In this document: piece after piece, positions 37,900 through 46,296 of the stretch | Position numbering within the stretch: position 1 is the stretch's first letter | How the letters are laid out: each line of letters opens with the position of its first letter | From: Aggregatilineales bacterium | Lineage (GTDB): Bacteria > Chloroflexota > Anaerolineae > Aggregatilineales > Ch27 | NCBI GenBank assembly: GCA_029976005.1 | Contig: JARKOQ010000172.1 | Coordinates: 1-64,000, forward strand | DNA length: 64,000 nt | Reading direction: 5' to 3' | Program-made: the position numbers and the translations under genes | The notes under the pieces: generated by a model | What the model saw: the letters and a program-made list of their open reading frames with translations, nothing else | Told to the model about the DNA's origin: nothing | The model's database searches: none

Positions 37900-39135
37900 T
37901 CACGGCGATCGATCCGGTGGGTCGGCGAGCGAGGTCGGGCCGGGGGCCAGCGAGTCCGGCCGAGTCGGCGTCAGCGGCGCGGCGGGCGTCAGCCCCGTGG
38001 GAGCGAGGGCTGCTCTGGCCCGGAGCGCGAGAAGCTCGTCTTCGATCACTTCATCCGGGTGGCGCGCCAGCGTGGCGGTGACCATGCCCACGAAGCCCAG
38101 GCCGAGCATGATTGCCGCCAGAACCAGCACGGGCAGGGTCAGCTCTCCCAGCAAGGAGCGCACGATCCCTTCCAGAATCAGGCCAGCGTAACTCGTCTCG
38201 CCGGACGGTGCGGCTCCAAAGAATCCACCGGGGCCGGAGCGTTCCTGAAGTGACCCGATCGCGCTGGGCAGTAGCAGCGGCGAGAGGAGCAGGGGGATGG
38301 GCAGCGCCGTGAATACCCCGCTCACGATCAGGGCCAACCCGCTCCAGCGGCCGAACGATTTGAGGGAGCGCACGGTGAAGAACACGACCAGGGAGAGCAG
38401 CGCGGCCGGGATGAGGACCAGCTCCAGGGTCATCGCCCTGGAGACATGCACGACCTGCTGAAGCTGAGTCAGCTCCGCGCGAGTCTGGTTGTCGTCGAGC
38501 CAGCCCGGCTCCGGCGATACATCGGGCAGAGTGCTGGCGGCCTGGCTCAGGGCCTGGCTGAGCGCCTGGCTGACGAAGGCCAGATATTCCCCAGGCGGCT
38601 GGCAGAAGGGGAAGGGTTGACCGCTGTTGGCTTCGTACGCCGCCAGAACGGCGACCTCTTCCTCGGTGCAGACCGGCCACGAAGCGATGATCTCGTTAAC
38701 CGCGCGCTGGCCCGGTTCTCCCGACAGGCGCTCGCGGAGAGAGCCGGTATCGAAGGCCAGGGCGGGCGCGTCCGTGCGGCCGTTCAGCCAGTCAAAAAAG
38801 GCATCCAGGTTGGACTCGGCCTGCTGGCGCAGCCATTCCGCCGGAATCAGATTGGCCGCGATGCGCGCCCAGGCAGCCTCGTCCAGGTTGCGGACGATGT
38901 TGAGCAGGGTGAGCGCTTCGGGGTCGTGGATTTCGGTATGCACGTCGCTCTGGGCGACGGCAGGGAGCAGGGCGGGGATCAGGTCGGAATAGACGTCCTG
39001 GTTCCCCAGGGCGGTTTTGTACGTGTCGGCGCTCAGCAAAAGCTGGGAAGCGCCGAACGTCCACGCCGCGCAGGGCAATATGGCGACGAACAGCAGCGCC
39101 GCCAACAGAGCCATGAGCCGTCCCACAACGCGCAT
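37900..39135 (-). CDS. Membrane protein with large extracytoplasmic domain
   Basis: This 411-residue protein is of unknown function. An N-terminal helix (about 7-27) is followed by some 200 residues outside the membrane, mostly helical, with four Cys overall. Then come three more membrane helices (about 233-255, 262-292, 330-352) and a Pro-rich cytoplasmic tail. No enzymatic motif is recognised. The ATG at 39135 has AAGGA upstream; the longer frame adds a non-hydrophobic stretch before the signal anchor, which is unlikely. It lies 114 bases upstream of transketolase. Confidence 0.65.
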   Translation of the reverse strand: MRVVGRLMALLAALLFVAILPCAAWTFGASQLLLSADTYKTALGNQDVYSDLIPALLPAVAQSDVHTEIHDPEALTLLNIVRNLDEAAWARIAANLIPAEWLRQQAESNLDAFFDWLNGRTDAPALAFDTGSLRERLSGEPGQRAVNEIIASWPVCTEEEVAVLAAYEANSGQPFPFCQPPGEYLAFVSQALSQALSQAASTLPDVSPEPGWLDDNQTRAELTQLQQVVHVSRAMTLELVLIPAALLSLVVFFTVRSLKSFGRWSGLALIVSGVFTALPIPLLLSPLLLPSAIGSLQERSGPGGFFGAAPSGETSYAGLILEGIVRSLLGELTLPVLVLAAIMLGLGFVGMVTATLARHPDEVIEDELLALRARAALAPTGLTPAAPLTPTRPDSLAPGPTSLADPPDRSP

Positions 39136-39193
39136 TCCGTATCCTTCTGCCCGGTTCGGGTCAATGCCATCCGCCTGGATGGCGCGCCGTATT

Positions 39194-39685
39194 CTACCCC
39201 TGCTGCTGTTGTTCCCGCCATGCCTGGATATCCTCGGCATGGTCGCGCTCGTGCCACACGGCGATTTCGAGCACGAGGTAAGCCAGCGGCTCGCCTTCCA
39301 TCCACTCGAAGGCTTCCGGGGCGCTCAGGGTGCGGTCGTCCAGGTCTTCGATGGCCTTGAGCAGGTGCTTGTGCACGCCGTGAAAATCCGGCAGCAGCTC
39401 CGCCAGGGGCTTGCGCGCATTGAGGTGGTACTGCTCCTCGTTCCATTCGTCGATGTCTTCGATGTTCACGACCTCCGGCGCGTCCTTGTAACGGCTGGAG
39501 AGCTTGCGGCTCAGCGCGGTGATCAGCTCCGCTTCCCAGGCGATCAGGTGGGCCAGGATGTCCTTCACCGACCAGATGCCAGCCGCCCCCGGCTGCATCA
39601 TCTGTTCCTCGGTCAGGCCGTCGATCGCGGCCTGCAGTTGCCCGCGCGCCTGCTGCAATTCTTCAATCAGGTCTTTTTTCTTCAC
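39194..39685 (-). CDS. DinB/ClbS-like four-helix protein
   Basis: This 163-residue protein resembles the ClbS/DfsB branch of the DinB-like superfamily. It shows a helix KKDLIEELQQARGQLQAAI, the IWSVKDILAHLIAWE segment with the characteristic His, and the WHERDHAEDI segment with two further His, together a possible metal site. ClbS protects against colibactin as a cyclopropane hydrolase; other members are thiol-dependent transferases. No specific role can be assigned. The start is a GTG at 39685 with GAGAGG upstream. The longer frame is not supported. Confidence 0.75.
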   Translation of the reverse strand: MKKKDLIEELQQARGQLQAAIDGLTEEQMMQPGAAGIWSVKDILAHLIAWEAELITALSRKLSSRYKDAPEVVNIEDIDEWNEEQYHLNARKPLAELLPDFHGVHKHLLKAIEDLDDRTLSAPEAFEWMEGEPLAYLVLEIAVWHERDHAEDIQAWREQQQQG

Positions 39686-39740
39686 GGCGCCTCTCGTCGC
39701 GGGGCGGGCCGGTCGGGACCGCCCGTGTGTACAGGTATAC

Positions 39741-40382
39741 TCAGGCAAAGATGCCGGTCAGCCACGTCCAGGACAGCGCTCCCGCCCATGCCAGCAGCGT
39801 CGCCTGGATGGTTTTTCCGGCCGTGGCCGCGAGCAGATACTTCCACCAGGGCATGTGCGATGCCCCGGCCAGGATGCCGGCCATGTCAAAGACCGGGTTG
39901 GGCACGATCGCCAGGACGAAGATGACCCAGGGGCCGAAGCGATCCATCCAGCCGTCGAACCGCCGGTAAAGGGCCGTGTTCTCCAGGGGAGTCGCCCCGC
40001 CATACCCGGCCAGGTAACCCGTCAGCTCGCCGAGGGCCGCTCCCGGCCCGGCGCACAGGCCGACCAGCCAGGGGTTGAGTGTGCTGCCCATCGCGATGAC
40101 GAACACCAGGCCCGGCACGGGAAAAACGACGGTGGCGTTGCCCGCCAGCATGATCAGGAACGCGCCCAGATAACCCAGGGCCTGAAGCTCCTGAATGCGA
40201 TTGGAGAGTAGCAGGATGACGACCGTGACGAGCACGGCGAGCAGTAGAGCCGCCAGCCGGAGCCAGCCGGACATGGGGCGATTGGCCGGTTGGGGGGACT
40301 GGGCCTGGTCGAGTGTCCCCTGATCGGGTGAAGCCTGCTCCAGCAGAGTCTGTTCGGGTGAGATGGGTGATGGATCGGTCAT
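39741..40382 (-). CDS. VTT/DedA-like membrane protein
   Basis: This 213-residue polytopic protein of the SNARE-associated/VTT family has a soluble N-terminal segment (about 1-38) and then about five hydrophobic helices. Typical features are the re-entrant GNATVVFPVPGLVFVIAMG loop, the PGAALGELTGYLAGYGG segment and the VPNPVFDMAGILAG segment. Relatives act as lipid scramblases or flippases or support membrane homeostasis. A candidate -10 (GATAAT) lies upstream on the minus strand. Confidence 0.85.
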   Translation of the reverse strand: MTDPSPISPEQTLLEQASPDQGTLDQAQSPQPANRPMSGWLRLAALLLAVLVTVVILLLSNRIQELQALGYLGAFLIMLAGNATVVFPVPGLVFVIAMGSTLNPWLVGLCAGPGAALGELTGYLAGYGGATPLENTALYRRFDGWMDRFGPWVIFVLAIVPNPVFDMAGILAGASHMPWWKYLLAATAGKTIQATLLAWAGALSWTWLTGIFA

Positions 40383-40494
40383 AGGTATGCTGTCCGGCGA
40401 CGATTGCTCGGCGCTGATTATCTCATACGATGGGCGCGGGTGGGTAGGGTCGCTGGCGGATCAGTTTCTCCGGGCGCGATCCCCGGCACAACAA

Positions 40495-40520
40495 CAAGTC
40501 CTGCCGGTAGGCAGGACTTG
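40495..40520 (-). terminator. Hairpin after the DnaB-like gene
   Basis: A perfect 11-bp stem (40495-40505 with 40510-40520) and a 4-base loop lie 27 bases after the stop of the DnaB-like gene. Downstream on the minus strand is a short TTGTTGTG stretch, so this is probably a modest terminator. Confidence 0.55.
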
Positions 40521-40546
40521 AGGAACGACTGCGTCTGGCAGACAAG

Positions 40547-41746
40547 CTAGGCCTCGATCAGCTTGTCGTCGATGAGCTGCTGCTGCACCTTCTGGCCACG
40601 CGGATCGAAGGAGAAGAAAGGCGCGTAGAGCTGGAACTCCATGTCCAGCATCGCCCGGCCAGCGCGGTTCTTCTCGACCGTGAAGACGACCCAATCACGG
40701 TACTGCTTGGCCTTGTACGGGTTGAAGGCGACGTGATCCTTGCTCAGGATGTGGTACTTGTTGTTCATGATCACGGCGATGTCGCACTCGTAGTCGAGCG
40801 CGCTGGAGCCGCGCAGGTGGTACAGGTGCAGACGCGGACTGCGCAGCCCTTCCCGATCCGCCGCGACAATTGACCAGACGGGCACATCCAGGGCCAGGGC
40901 GATATCCTTGAGGCCCTCGACGATGATCGTGACCTTTTCGCCCTCGTCGGCAGCGCGCTCCGGATGGATGGCGACCTTCTGGAGGTAGTCCACGAAAACG
41001 GTGACATTGCCGCCGGTCGCGTCGCACAGGCGGGCGGTCATCTCGCGGATGGCGCGCAGGGTCGTGACGGCGGGACTGGCCTTGACCAGGATCAGCCGGT
41101 CGGCGTAGCGGTTCATCCGCGCCAGGGCCATGGTCGTGCTGCTGTTCTCCCGCAGAATGCGCTGGAGCGATCCGCCGCCGCTGTCGTGACTCAGCATGTT
41201 CCGGGCGCGCTGGCTGATGATGATGTTATACAGGTCCTTGAGCTTGAGGCCCTGATTCACGTCGATCTCTGGTGGATTGATGCTCTCCAGGCAGAGCAGC
41301 CGGTTCATCAGGTGGGTTTCCGTATGCTCGTAGGACAGGTAGAATGCGTACTGGTCCTTGCGCATGGCGATGTTGCGGGCGATCTGCAGGGTGGCAATGG
41401 TCTTGCCGATGCCCTGCGGCCCGCCGAGCAGAACCAGCTCCGTCTTGCGCAGTCCGCCTCCAATCAGCCCATCGAGCGGATCGAAACCGGTCGGCAGCGG
41501 CACGAAATCGGTCAGATCGCCACGCATCACCTGCTCGTTGGCGTCGTTCAGGACCTGGGCCAGGGTGCGTGGCATATGCGCGAGGTTACGCGAACTGCCT
41601 CGCGGTGCGCGCGGCGGCGCGGCCGCGGGCGAGGCAGGCGGTGTGGAACCCGGCAGGGCTGTTTCGCGCGGCATTTCAGGAGGTGTCGAAACCGGCGGAT
41701 TGGCTGGAGCGTCAGCCATATCGTCGTCGAAGCGTCTCGTGGCCAT
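40547..41746 (-). CDS. DnaB-like RecA-fold ATPase without the primase-binding domain
   Basis: This 399-residue protein has a disordered Pro/Ala-rich N-terminus (about 1-58) and then one RecA-type ATPase domain like the C-terminal half of replicative helicase DnaB. Walker A is GGPQGIGKT (108-116). FYLSYEHTE, the Walker B-like VFVDYLQKV and the DYECDIAVIMNN segment follow the DnaB order. The N-terminal helical domain that binds primase in true DnaB is missing, so this is probably not the replicative helicase. It may be a DNA motor or a KaiC/RadA-type regulator. It is divergent from the sbcD operon. Confidence 0.8.
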   Translation of the reverse strand: MATRRFDDDMADAPANPPVSTPPEMPRETALPGSTPPASPAAAPPRAPRGSSRNLAHMPRTLAQVLNDANEQVMRGDLTDFVPLPTGFDPLDGLIGGGLRKTELVLLGGPQGIGKTIATLQIARNIAMRKDQYAFYLSYEHTETHLMNRLLCLESINPPEIDVNQGLKLKDLYNIIISQRARNMLSHDSGGGSLQRILRENSSTTMALARMNRYADRLILVKASPAVTTLRAIREMTARLCDATGGNVTVFVDYLQKVAIHPERAADEGEKVTIIVEGLKDIALALDVPVWSIVAADREGLRSPRLHLYHLRGSSALDYECDIAVIMNNKYHILSKDHVAFNPYKAKQYRDWVVFTVEKNRAGRAMLDMEFQLYAPFFSFDPRGQKVQQQLIDDKLIEA

Positions 41747-41748
41747 GG

Positions 41749-41762
41749 AGAAAGCGCTTTCT
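41749..41762. promoter_or_regulatory. 14-bp palindrome before the DnaB-like start
   Basis: AGAAAGCGCTTTCT is a perfect inverted repeat three bases upstream of the minus-strand ATG. It sits where a ribosome binding site would be, and could be a repressor operator. No bound protein is known. Confidence 0.4.
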
Positions 41763-41988
41763 GGCGTCTATTCTAAGTTGGCTGTTGGTGTCATTCTACA
41801 TGGATGATTGCATGGGCGCAACCGCTCCAGTCGTACGCGGGGAACGAGAAATCGGAAACACTTACTGGCGCGACATTTTGCTGGCGGGTGGGTGGCCCGA
41901 GGGCTGAACCGGCTCCGGTCGGGGTGGAATGTCGGGAACACGACAGCCTATTTCAGCTTCATGAATTCATTCGGAAACTATAGAACAC

Positions 41989-42017
41989 TTGTCTGAATTC
42001 TGAATCTAATTTATGCT
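41989..42017 (+). promoter_or_regulatory. Candidate promoter of the sbcD-herA operon
   Basis: TTGTCT (41989-41994), a 17-base spacer and TATGCT (42012-42017) each match the sigma-70 consensus at four of six positions. Transcription would start near 42024, about 20 bases before the ribosome binding site AGGAG. Confidence 0.5.
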
Positions 42018-42053
42018 TGGCGTAGATCGGGATGGGATGGGTAGGAGACAGGA

Positions 42054-43334
42054 TTGTCCGTGCGTTTCTTGCATATGGCGGATGTGCATCTAGGCAACCA
42101 GCAGTACAACCTGTCGGCTCGCTTCAATGACTTTGGCCGTGCTTTTCTGGACGCAGTTGATCTGGCGCTCGACCAGCGGGTCGACGCGGTGCTGATTGCC
42201 GGCGACCTGTTCCACAAGGCCACGGTCGAGCCTAAGACGCTGCTAATCGCCGAAGAAGGGCTGGCCCGGCTCCAGGCGAGGGGGATCGCTGCCCTGGCGG
42301 TGCATGGCAACCACGACCGGGCGCGCTATCTCGCCCAGGCTTCGTGGGTGGACTACCTGGCGGAGCGCGGCCTGGTGCGGCTGCTCAGTCCGGTGTTTGT
42401 CGAAGGCGGCCTTCTGCTGGAGCCGGAGACCAGCTATATCGAGCTGGATGGGGTGCGCTTCGTGGGCGTGCCCTGGCTCGGCGCGGCGGCCCCGCGTGTC
42501 CTCAGGGAGGTTGCGGTGGCTTGCGCGGACCTCAACGCCAGCCGGCCCTGTTTCACCGTGCTGATCACGCACGGCGGGGTCGAGGGGCAGATGCCGCACA
42601 TGCCCGGCGGGTTGACCTTCGCGGAACTGGAGCCGCTCAAGGGGATCGTCCAGTACCTGGCGCTTGGCCATCTCCACAAACCCTACTGCGTGGATGACTG
42701 GATTTACAATCCAGGGTCGCTGGAAACGTGCAGCTTTGATGAGGCGCAGTACGAGCGCGGCGTGTATCTGGTCGATGTCACGGGGCGCGAGACGCATATC
42801 GCCGAGCACCGGCGCACGGCGATGCGCCCCTTTTTCACGATCAACGTCCAGACCGATCTGTGCCTGACTCCTGATGATCTGGTGGCGGCGGCGCGGGCGG
42901 AGATTGCCCAGGCCGCGCGTAAGATCAGGCCGGTCGTGGACCAGTGCTCCGATCGTGAGCGCGCGCTGCCGGTTGTCCGGCTGGTTCTGCGCGGCAATCT
43001 GACTTTCGACCGGACGCGCCTGGAGGCGGATGTTTTGCACAGAATGATGCGCGACGAAATCGAGGCGCTGCACAGCCGCGTCGAGAACCATACCAGCCCC
43101 CTCAAGACGAGCACCGTCAATACGGAAACCCTGGGCCGAAACGAGCTGGAAAAGGCCATCTTCGAGGACCAGGCGCGGGGCGACTCGCGTTTTGCAGGGC
43201 AGGCGGAAGCCTGGGGAAATCTGATGCAGGCGATGAAGGCCCTGGTTCTGGATGGGGCCGACCCCGCGGCAGTCTATGACCTGCTGGACGGCCACATGGC
43301 CGCGCTGGAGGATGGCGGGCATGTGGATCACTAA
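42054..43334 (+). CDS. sbcD: SbcD/Mre11-type DNA repair nuclease
   Basis: SbcD is the manganese-dependent nuclease partner of SbcC that processes double-strand ends and hairpins. The 426-residue protein shows the phosphoesterase blocks HMADVHLG, IAGDLFH, VHGNHDRARY, ITHGGVEG and LGHLHKP in order. A C-terminal capping region follows. The start shown is TTG at 42054 with AGGAG six bases upstream; a GTG at 42060 is an alternative that would begin MRFLHMADVH. The end overlaps sbcC by 14 bases. It is the first gene of the five-gene resection operon. Confidence 0.93.
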   Translation: MSVRFLHMADVHLGNQQYNLSARFNDFGRAFLDAVDLALDQRVDAVLIAGDLFHKATVEPKTLLIAEEGLARLQARGIAALAVHGNHDRARYLAQASWVDYLAERGLVRLLSPVFVEGGLLLEPETSYIELDGVRFVGVPWLGAAAPRVLREVAVACADLNASRPCFTVLITHGGVEGQMPHMPGGLTFAELEPLKGIVQYLALGHLHKPYCVDDWIYNPGSLETCSFDEAQYERGVYLVDVTGRETHIAEHRRTAMRPFFTINVQTDLCLTPDDLVAAARAEIAQAARKIRPVVDQCSDRERALPVVRLVLRGNLTFDRTRLEADVLHRMMRDEIEALHSRVENHTSPLKTSTVNTETLGRNELEKAIFEDQARGDSRFAGQAEAWGNLMQAMKALVLDGADPAAVYDLLDGHMAALEDGGHVDH

Positions 43335-46296
43335 AGTCCAACTGAGCGACATCAAGAGCTACGCCAAAAACAGCCCGGCGATCGAGTTTCGGCCCGGCGT
43401 CAACCTGATCCAGGGTCACAACGGGGCGGGCAAGTCGACCCTGCTGGAAGCGATTGGCGTGGCCCTGTTCGACAGCCGTCCGTATACCAACCCTCAGTTT
43501 GTCCGGGAAGGGGCGCGATCCGGGACCATCACGGTGGGCTTCATGAGCGCCCTCGACGATCGTGAGTACGAGGTGGTGCGCGCGGTCGGCGCCAGCGCGT
43601 TTTACATCTACGACCCCGTGATCAGGCAGAAACTGTGCGAGGGCAAGGACGATACCTTCGCCTTCATCCGCAGGCATTTGCAGGTTGAGCCGGACACCGA
43701 ACTGGCGGGTCTGTTCCAGGATGCGATCGGCGTGCCGCAGGGCACCATGACGGGCATCTTCCTGGAGACGGCCGGGACGCGCAAAGCCAAGTTCGACCGC
43801 CTGCTGGGGATCGATTCGTACGAGCGAGTTTGGACGAGCCTGCGCGACACCGCCAGCTTCATCGACCGGATGATCGGCGACAGTGGCCGGGAAATCGCCG
43901 AACTGCAGGGCATGCTGGTCGATCTGCCGGGGGTGCAGGCCGAGGTCGAACGCCTGGAGAATCTGGTCGGCCAGGGGCAGACGGAGCGCCAGGCGCGGGA
44001 ATCCGCCATCGGCGAGGTCTCGGAGTCGGTTCAGGCCTTCGACCGGACGAAAGCGCAGATCGATCAGTTGGCCGGTCAACTGGCCGAGTTCGCCACCGAT
44101 CTCGCCCGGCTGGAGGAGCGCGCCAGGCAGGCGCGGGCAGAGACTCAAAGCGCGGAGGAAGCCGCCGCTATCCTGGCGGAAAGCGCCGCCGGATTCGAGG
44201 CCTATACCCTGGCGGACGAAACGTTGAAGACTCTGGAACCGCAGCAGAAAGCGCGCGCCTTGCTGCTCGACAGCCGCCGCGATCTGGAGACGGCACGCCA
44301 GCTTGGCGAACAGGAAGCTGCCCGGCTCGAAACCCAATTGGAGGGGGTCGTGGCCGCGGAGGCGGAAGTCCGGCGGCTGGAGCCGCTGGTGGAACAACAG
44401 GCGGCTCTGGAGGCCGAACTGGCCCGGCTTCAGGATGCGACGTTCCGGCATCGCCAGCTCGAATCCCAGCTTCGTCAGACGGCGCAGATGCGGGCCGATC
44501 TCGATTTTCGGCTGGCGCGGAGTCGCCAGCGGGCAGTGGAGGAGCAGGTCAGCGCCGAGGCAGCGCCTCCTGCGGAGGAGGCCGGCGCTGGAGATGATTT
44601 CGCCGAGCTGGCATCGCAACTGCGCGAAGGGCTGGCCGGATTGGAAAACGAGCTGACCCAGGTCGCCGAGGCCCGGCAGGCGGCCGGACACGCGGAGTCG
44701 GCCCTGGCCGAGGCGCGCCTGCATGTGACGGAGCGGACGAACGGGCAGGAGGAACTCCGCCGGATTGAAGCCGATCTGGCGGCGGCCCGCGAGCGGCTGG
44801 CCGATGCCCGCCTGGAAGTTCGCCAGGGCGAGCAGGCCCGCCAGCAGCTTGAGGCGCATCAAACCCTGCTGGACGGCGCCGAGGCGGTCTGCCCGGTCTG
44901 CCACCAGCCCCTCAATCCACAGGCGCGGGCCGAGAGCGCCGCGCATTTCGCGGCCGAGCAGGCACGTCTGGACGAGTCGCTGGCCCGCGCCCGCGCAACC
45001 GAGACGGACTCGGCCAGGGCTGTCGCGGCGCTGGATGGCCAGCGCCAGACCCTGGCCGCCCGGATCGAGAGCCTGCCTTCGGAGGCCAGTCTGGAGGCAG
45101 CCGAAGCGCGAGCGCGCCAGACGGCCGACGCGCTGCACGCGCGCCGGGTTGGAGCAGGCCGCGATCTGGCCCTGGTCGAGGCGAGATTCCAGCGGTTCGA
45201 TCGAAGTCTGGTGGAAGCGCAGGCGGCCCTGGACGAACTGGCCGGGGCGATTGGCCATGCGGCGGAGCTTCAGGTTCAGATCGAAGCGCTGGCCGATCCA
45301 CGCCGCGCTCGCGATCGCGCGCTGGATCGCGCCGCGGAGCGGCTTACAATCGAACCGGCACTGGCGGCCGCGCGGGCCAATCTGGAGGCGGTGCGGGGCC
45401 AGTTCGACGACCTGAACCAGCAATTGGCCGTGTTTGAAGGGCTGGACGAGGCGCTGGAGGCCGCCCGCCGCGATCGGGAGCTGCACGGCGAGGCGTACCG
45501 GCGCACGCTGGCCCACCAGACGGCGGCGGCGCAGCTTCAGGCGCGCCGGGCCGCGCTGGAAGGGCTGACGGGTGAAATCGCGGCGCGGGAGGCGGCGCGC
45601 CAGAGTCTGGTTCAGGAACGCGACGGGCTGCTGGCCGGATACGACGCGGCGGCGCACGATGCGCGGCGGCTGGAGCAGACCCGTTTGCAGGTGGAACTGG
45701 GCCAGATTCAGGCCCGGCTGGACGAGCATCAACACATGCTGTATGGGATGGAGGCGCGCCGGGCGGACCTGCTGGAGAAGCAGCAGGCGCTCGAACGGCT
45801 CCAGGCCGAGGTTGGCCGCCTGCAAGCGCGCAAGGAAGGCTTCGAATTTGTACGCGGCGCGATTCGGGGAGCAGGCCCCAGGATCGCCGAACAGCTCGTC
45901 CAGTTGATCGGCGAACAGGCCAACCGGACGTTTGGCGACATCCTGGGAGATTACAGCCTGACGCTCAACTGGAGCAAGGACTATGCCATCAGCGTCAACG
46001 CCGCGGGCGAGACGCGCGCTTTCGAGCTGCTATCCGGCGGGGAACAGATGATCGCGGCGATGGCGGTCCGGCTGGCGCTGCTTACCCAGCTTGCCAGCGT
46101 GCGCTTCGCTTTCTTCGACGAGCCGACGGCCAACCTGGATGAGACGCGCCGCGAGCAGCTTGCCCAGCGCCTTTCGGAAATCCGCAGCTTGCAACAGTTG
46201 TTCGTGATCAGCCACGACGATACCTTCGAGCAGGAGAGCTACCACGTCGTCCAGGTGCGCAAGGAGAATGGCCTGAGTCAGGTGGAAATCCTATGA
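43321..46296 (+). CDS. sbcC: SbcC/Rad50-type ATPase
   Basis: This 991-residue SMC-like ATPase tethers DNA ends and powers the SbcD nuclease. Its N-terminal half-ATPase has Walker A GHNGAGKST (32-40). Long coiled coils rich in Ala, Glu, Arg and Leu flank a zinc hook CPVC (Cys524 and Cys527). The C-terminal half has the signature LSGGEQ (904-909) and Walker B FAFFDEP (near 930). Coiled-coil arms are of moderate length. The ATG at 43321 lies inside the end of sbcD with GAGGA upstream. The stop overlaps the nurA start by four bases. Confidence 0.95.
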   Translation: MWITKVQLSDIKSYAKNSPAIEFRPGVNLIQGHNGAGKSTLLEAIGVALFDSRPYTNPQFVREGARSGTITVGFMSALDDREYEVVRAVGASAFYIYDPVIRQKLCEGKDDTFAFIRRHLQVEPDTELAGLFQDAIGVPQGTMTGIFLETAGTRKAKFDRLLGIDSYERVWTSLRDTASFIDRMIGDSGREIAELQGMLVDLPGVQAEVERLENLVGQGQTERQARESAIGEVSESVQAFDRTKAQIDQLAGQLAEFATDLARLEERARQARAETQSAEEAAAILAESAAGFEAYTLADETLKTLEPQQKARALLLDSRRDLETARQLGEQEAARLETQLEGVVAAEAEVRRLEPLVEQQAALEAELARLQDATFRHRQLESQLRQTAQMRADLDFRLARSRQRAVEEQVSAEAAPPAEEAGAGDDFAELASQLREGLAGLENELTQVAEARQAAGHAESALAEARLHVTERTNGQEELRRIEADLAAARERLADARLEVRQGEQARQQLEAHQTLLDGAEAVCPVCHQPLNPQARAESAAHFAAEQARLDESLARARATETDSARAVAALDGQRQTLAARIESLPSEASLEAAEARARQTADALHARRVGAGRDLALVEARFQRFDRSLVEAQAALDELAGAIGHAAELQVQIEALADPRRARDRALDRAAERLTIEPALAAARANLEAVRGQFDDLNQQLAVFEGLDEALEAARRDRELHGEAYRRTLAHQTAAAQLQARRAALEGLTGEIAAREAARQSLVQERDGLLAGYDAAAHDARRLEQTRLQVELGQIQARLDEHQHMLYGMEARRADLLEKQQALERLQAEVGRLQARKEGFEFVRGAIRGAGPRIAEQLVQLIGEQANRTFGDILGDYSLTLNWSKDYAISVNAAGETRAFELLSGGEQMIAAMAVRLALLTQLASVRFAFFDEPTANLDETRREQLAQRLSEIRSLQQLFVISHDDTFEQESYHVVQVRKENGLSQVEIL

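Larger units (their letters stand above)
41747..42053. other. Divergent intergenic region between the DnaB-like gene and sbcD
   Basis: This stretch of 307 bases holds no gene I can support. A 14-bp perfect palindrome (41749-41762) lies directly before the DnaB-like start. A candidate minus-strand promoter has TTGCGC (41821-41816), a 17-base spacer and TAGAAT (41798-41793). The sbcD-proximal end is AT-richer and carries a plus-strand promoter. Confidence 0.5.

Noticed and set aside
40547..41746. Annotation as the replicative helicase DnaB
   Set aside because: The N-terminal primase-binding domain is absent and the N-terminus is a short disordered tail.
41808..41996. Small open frame before sbcD
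   Set aside because: There is no ribosome binding site or recognisable protein, and the sequence carries the divergent promoters.
43117..45825. Open frame of 902 codons on the minus strand
   Set aside because: It is antisense to sbcC, rich in Arg, Leu and Gln with no motif, and reflects the Ala/Glu-rich coiled coils of the real gene.
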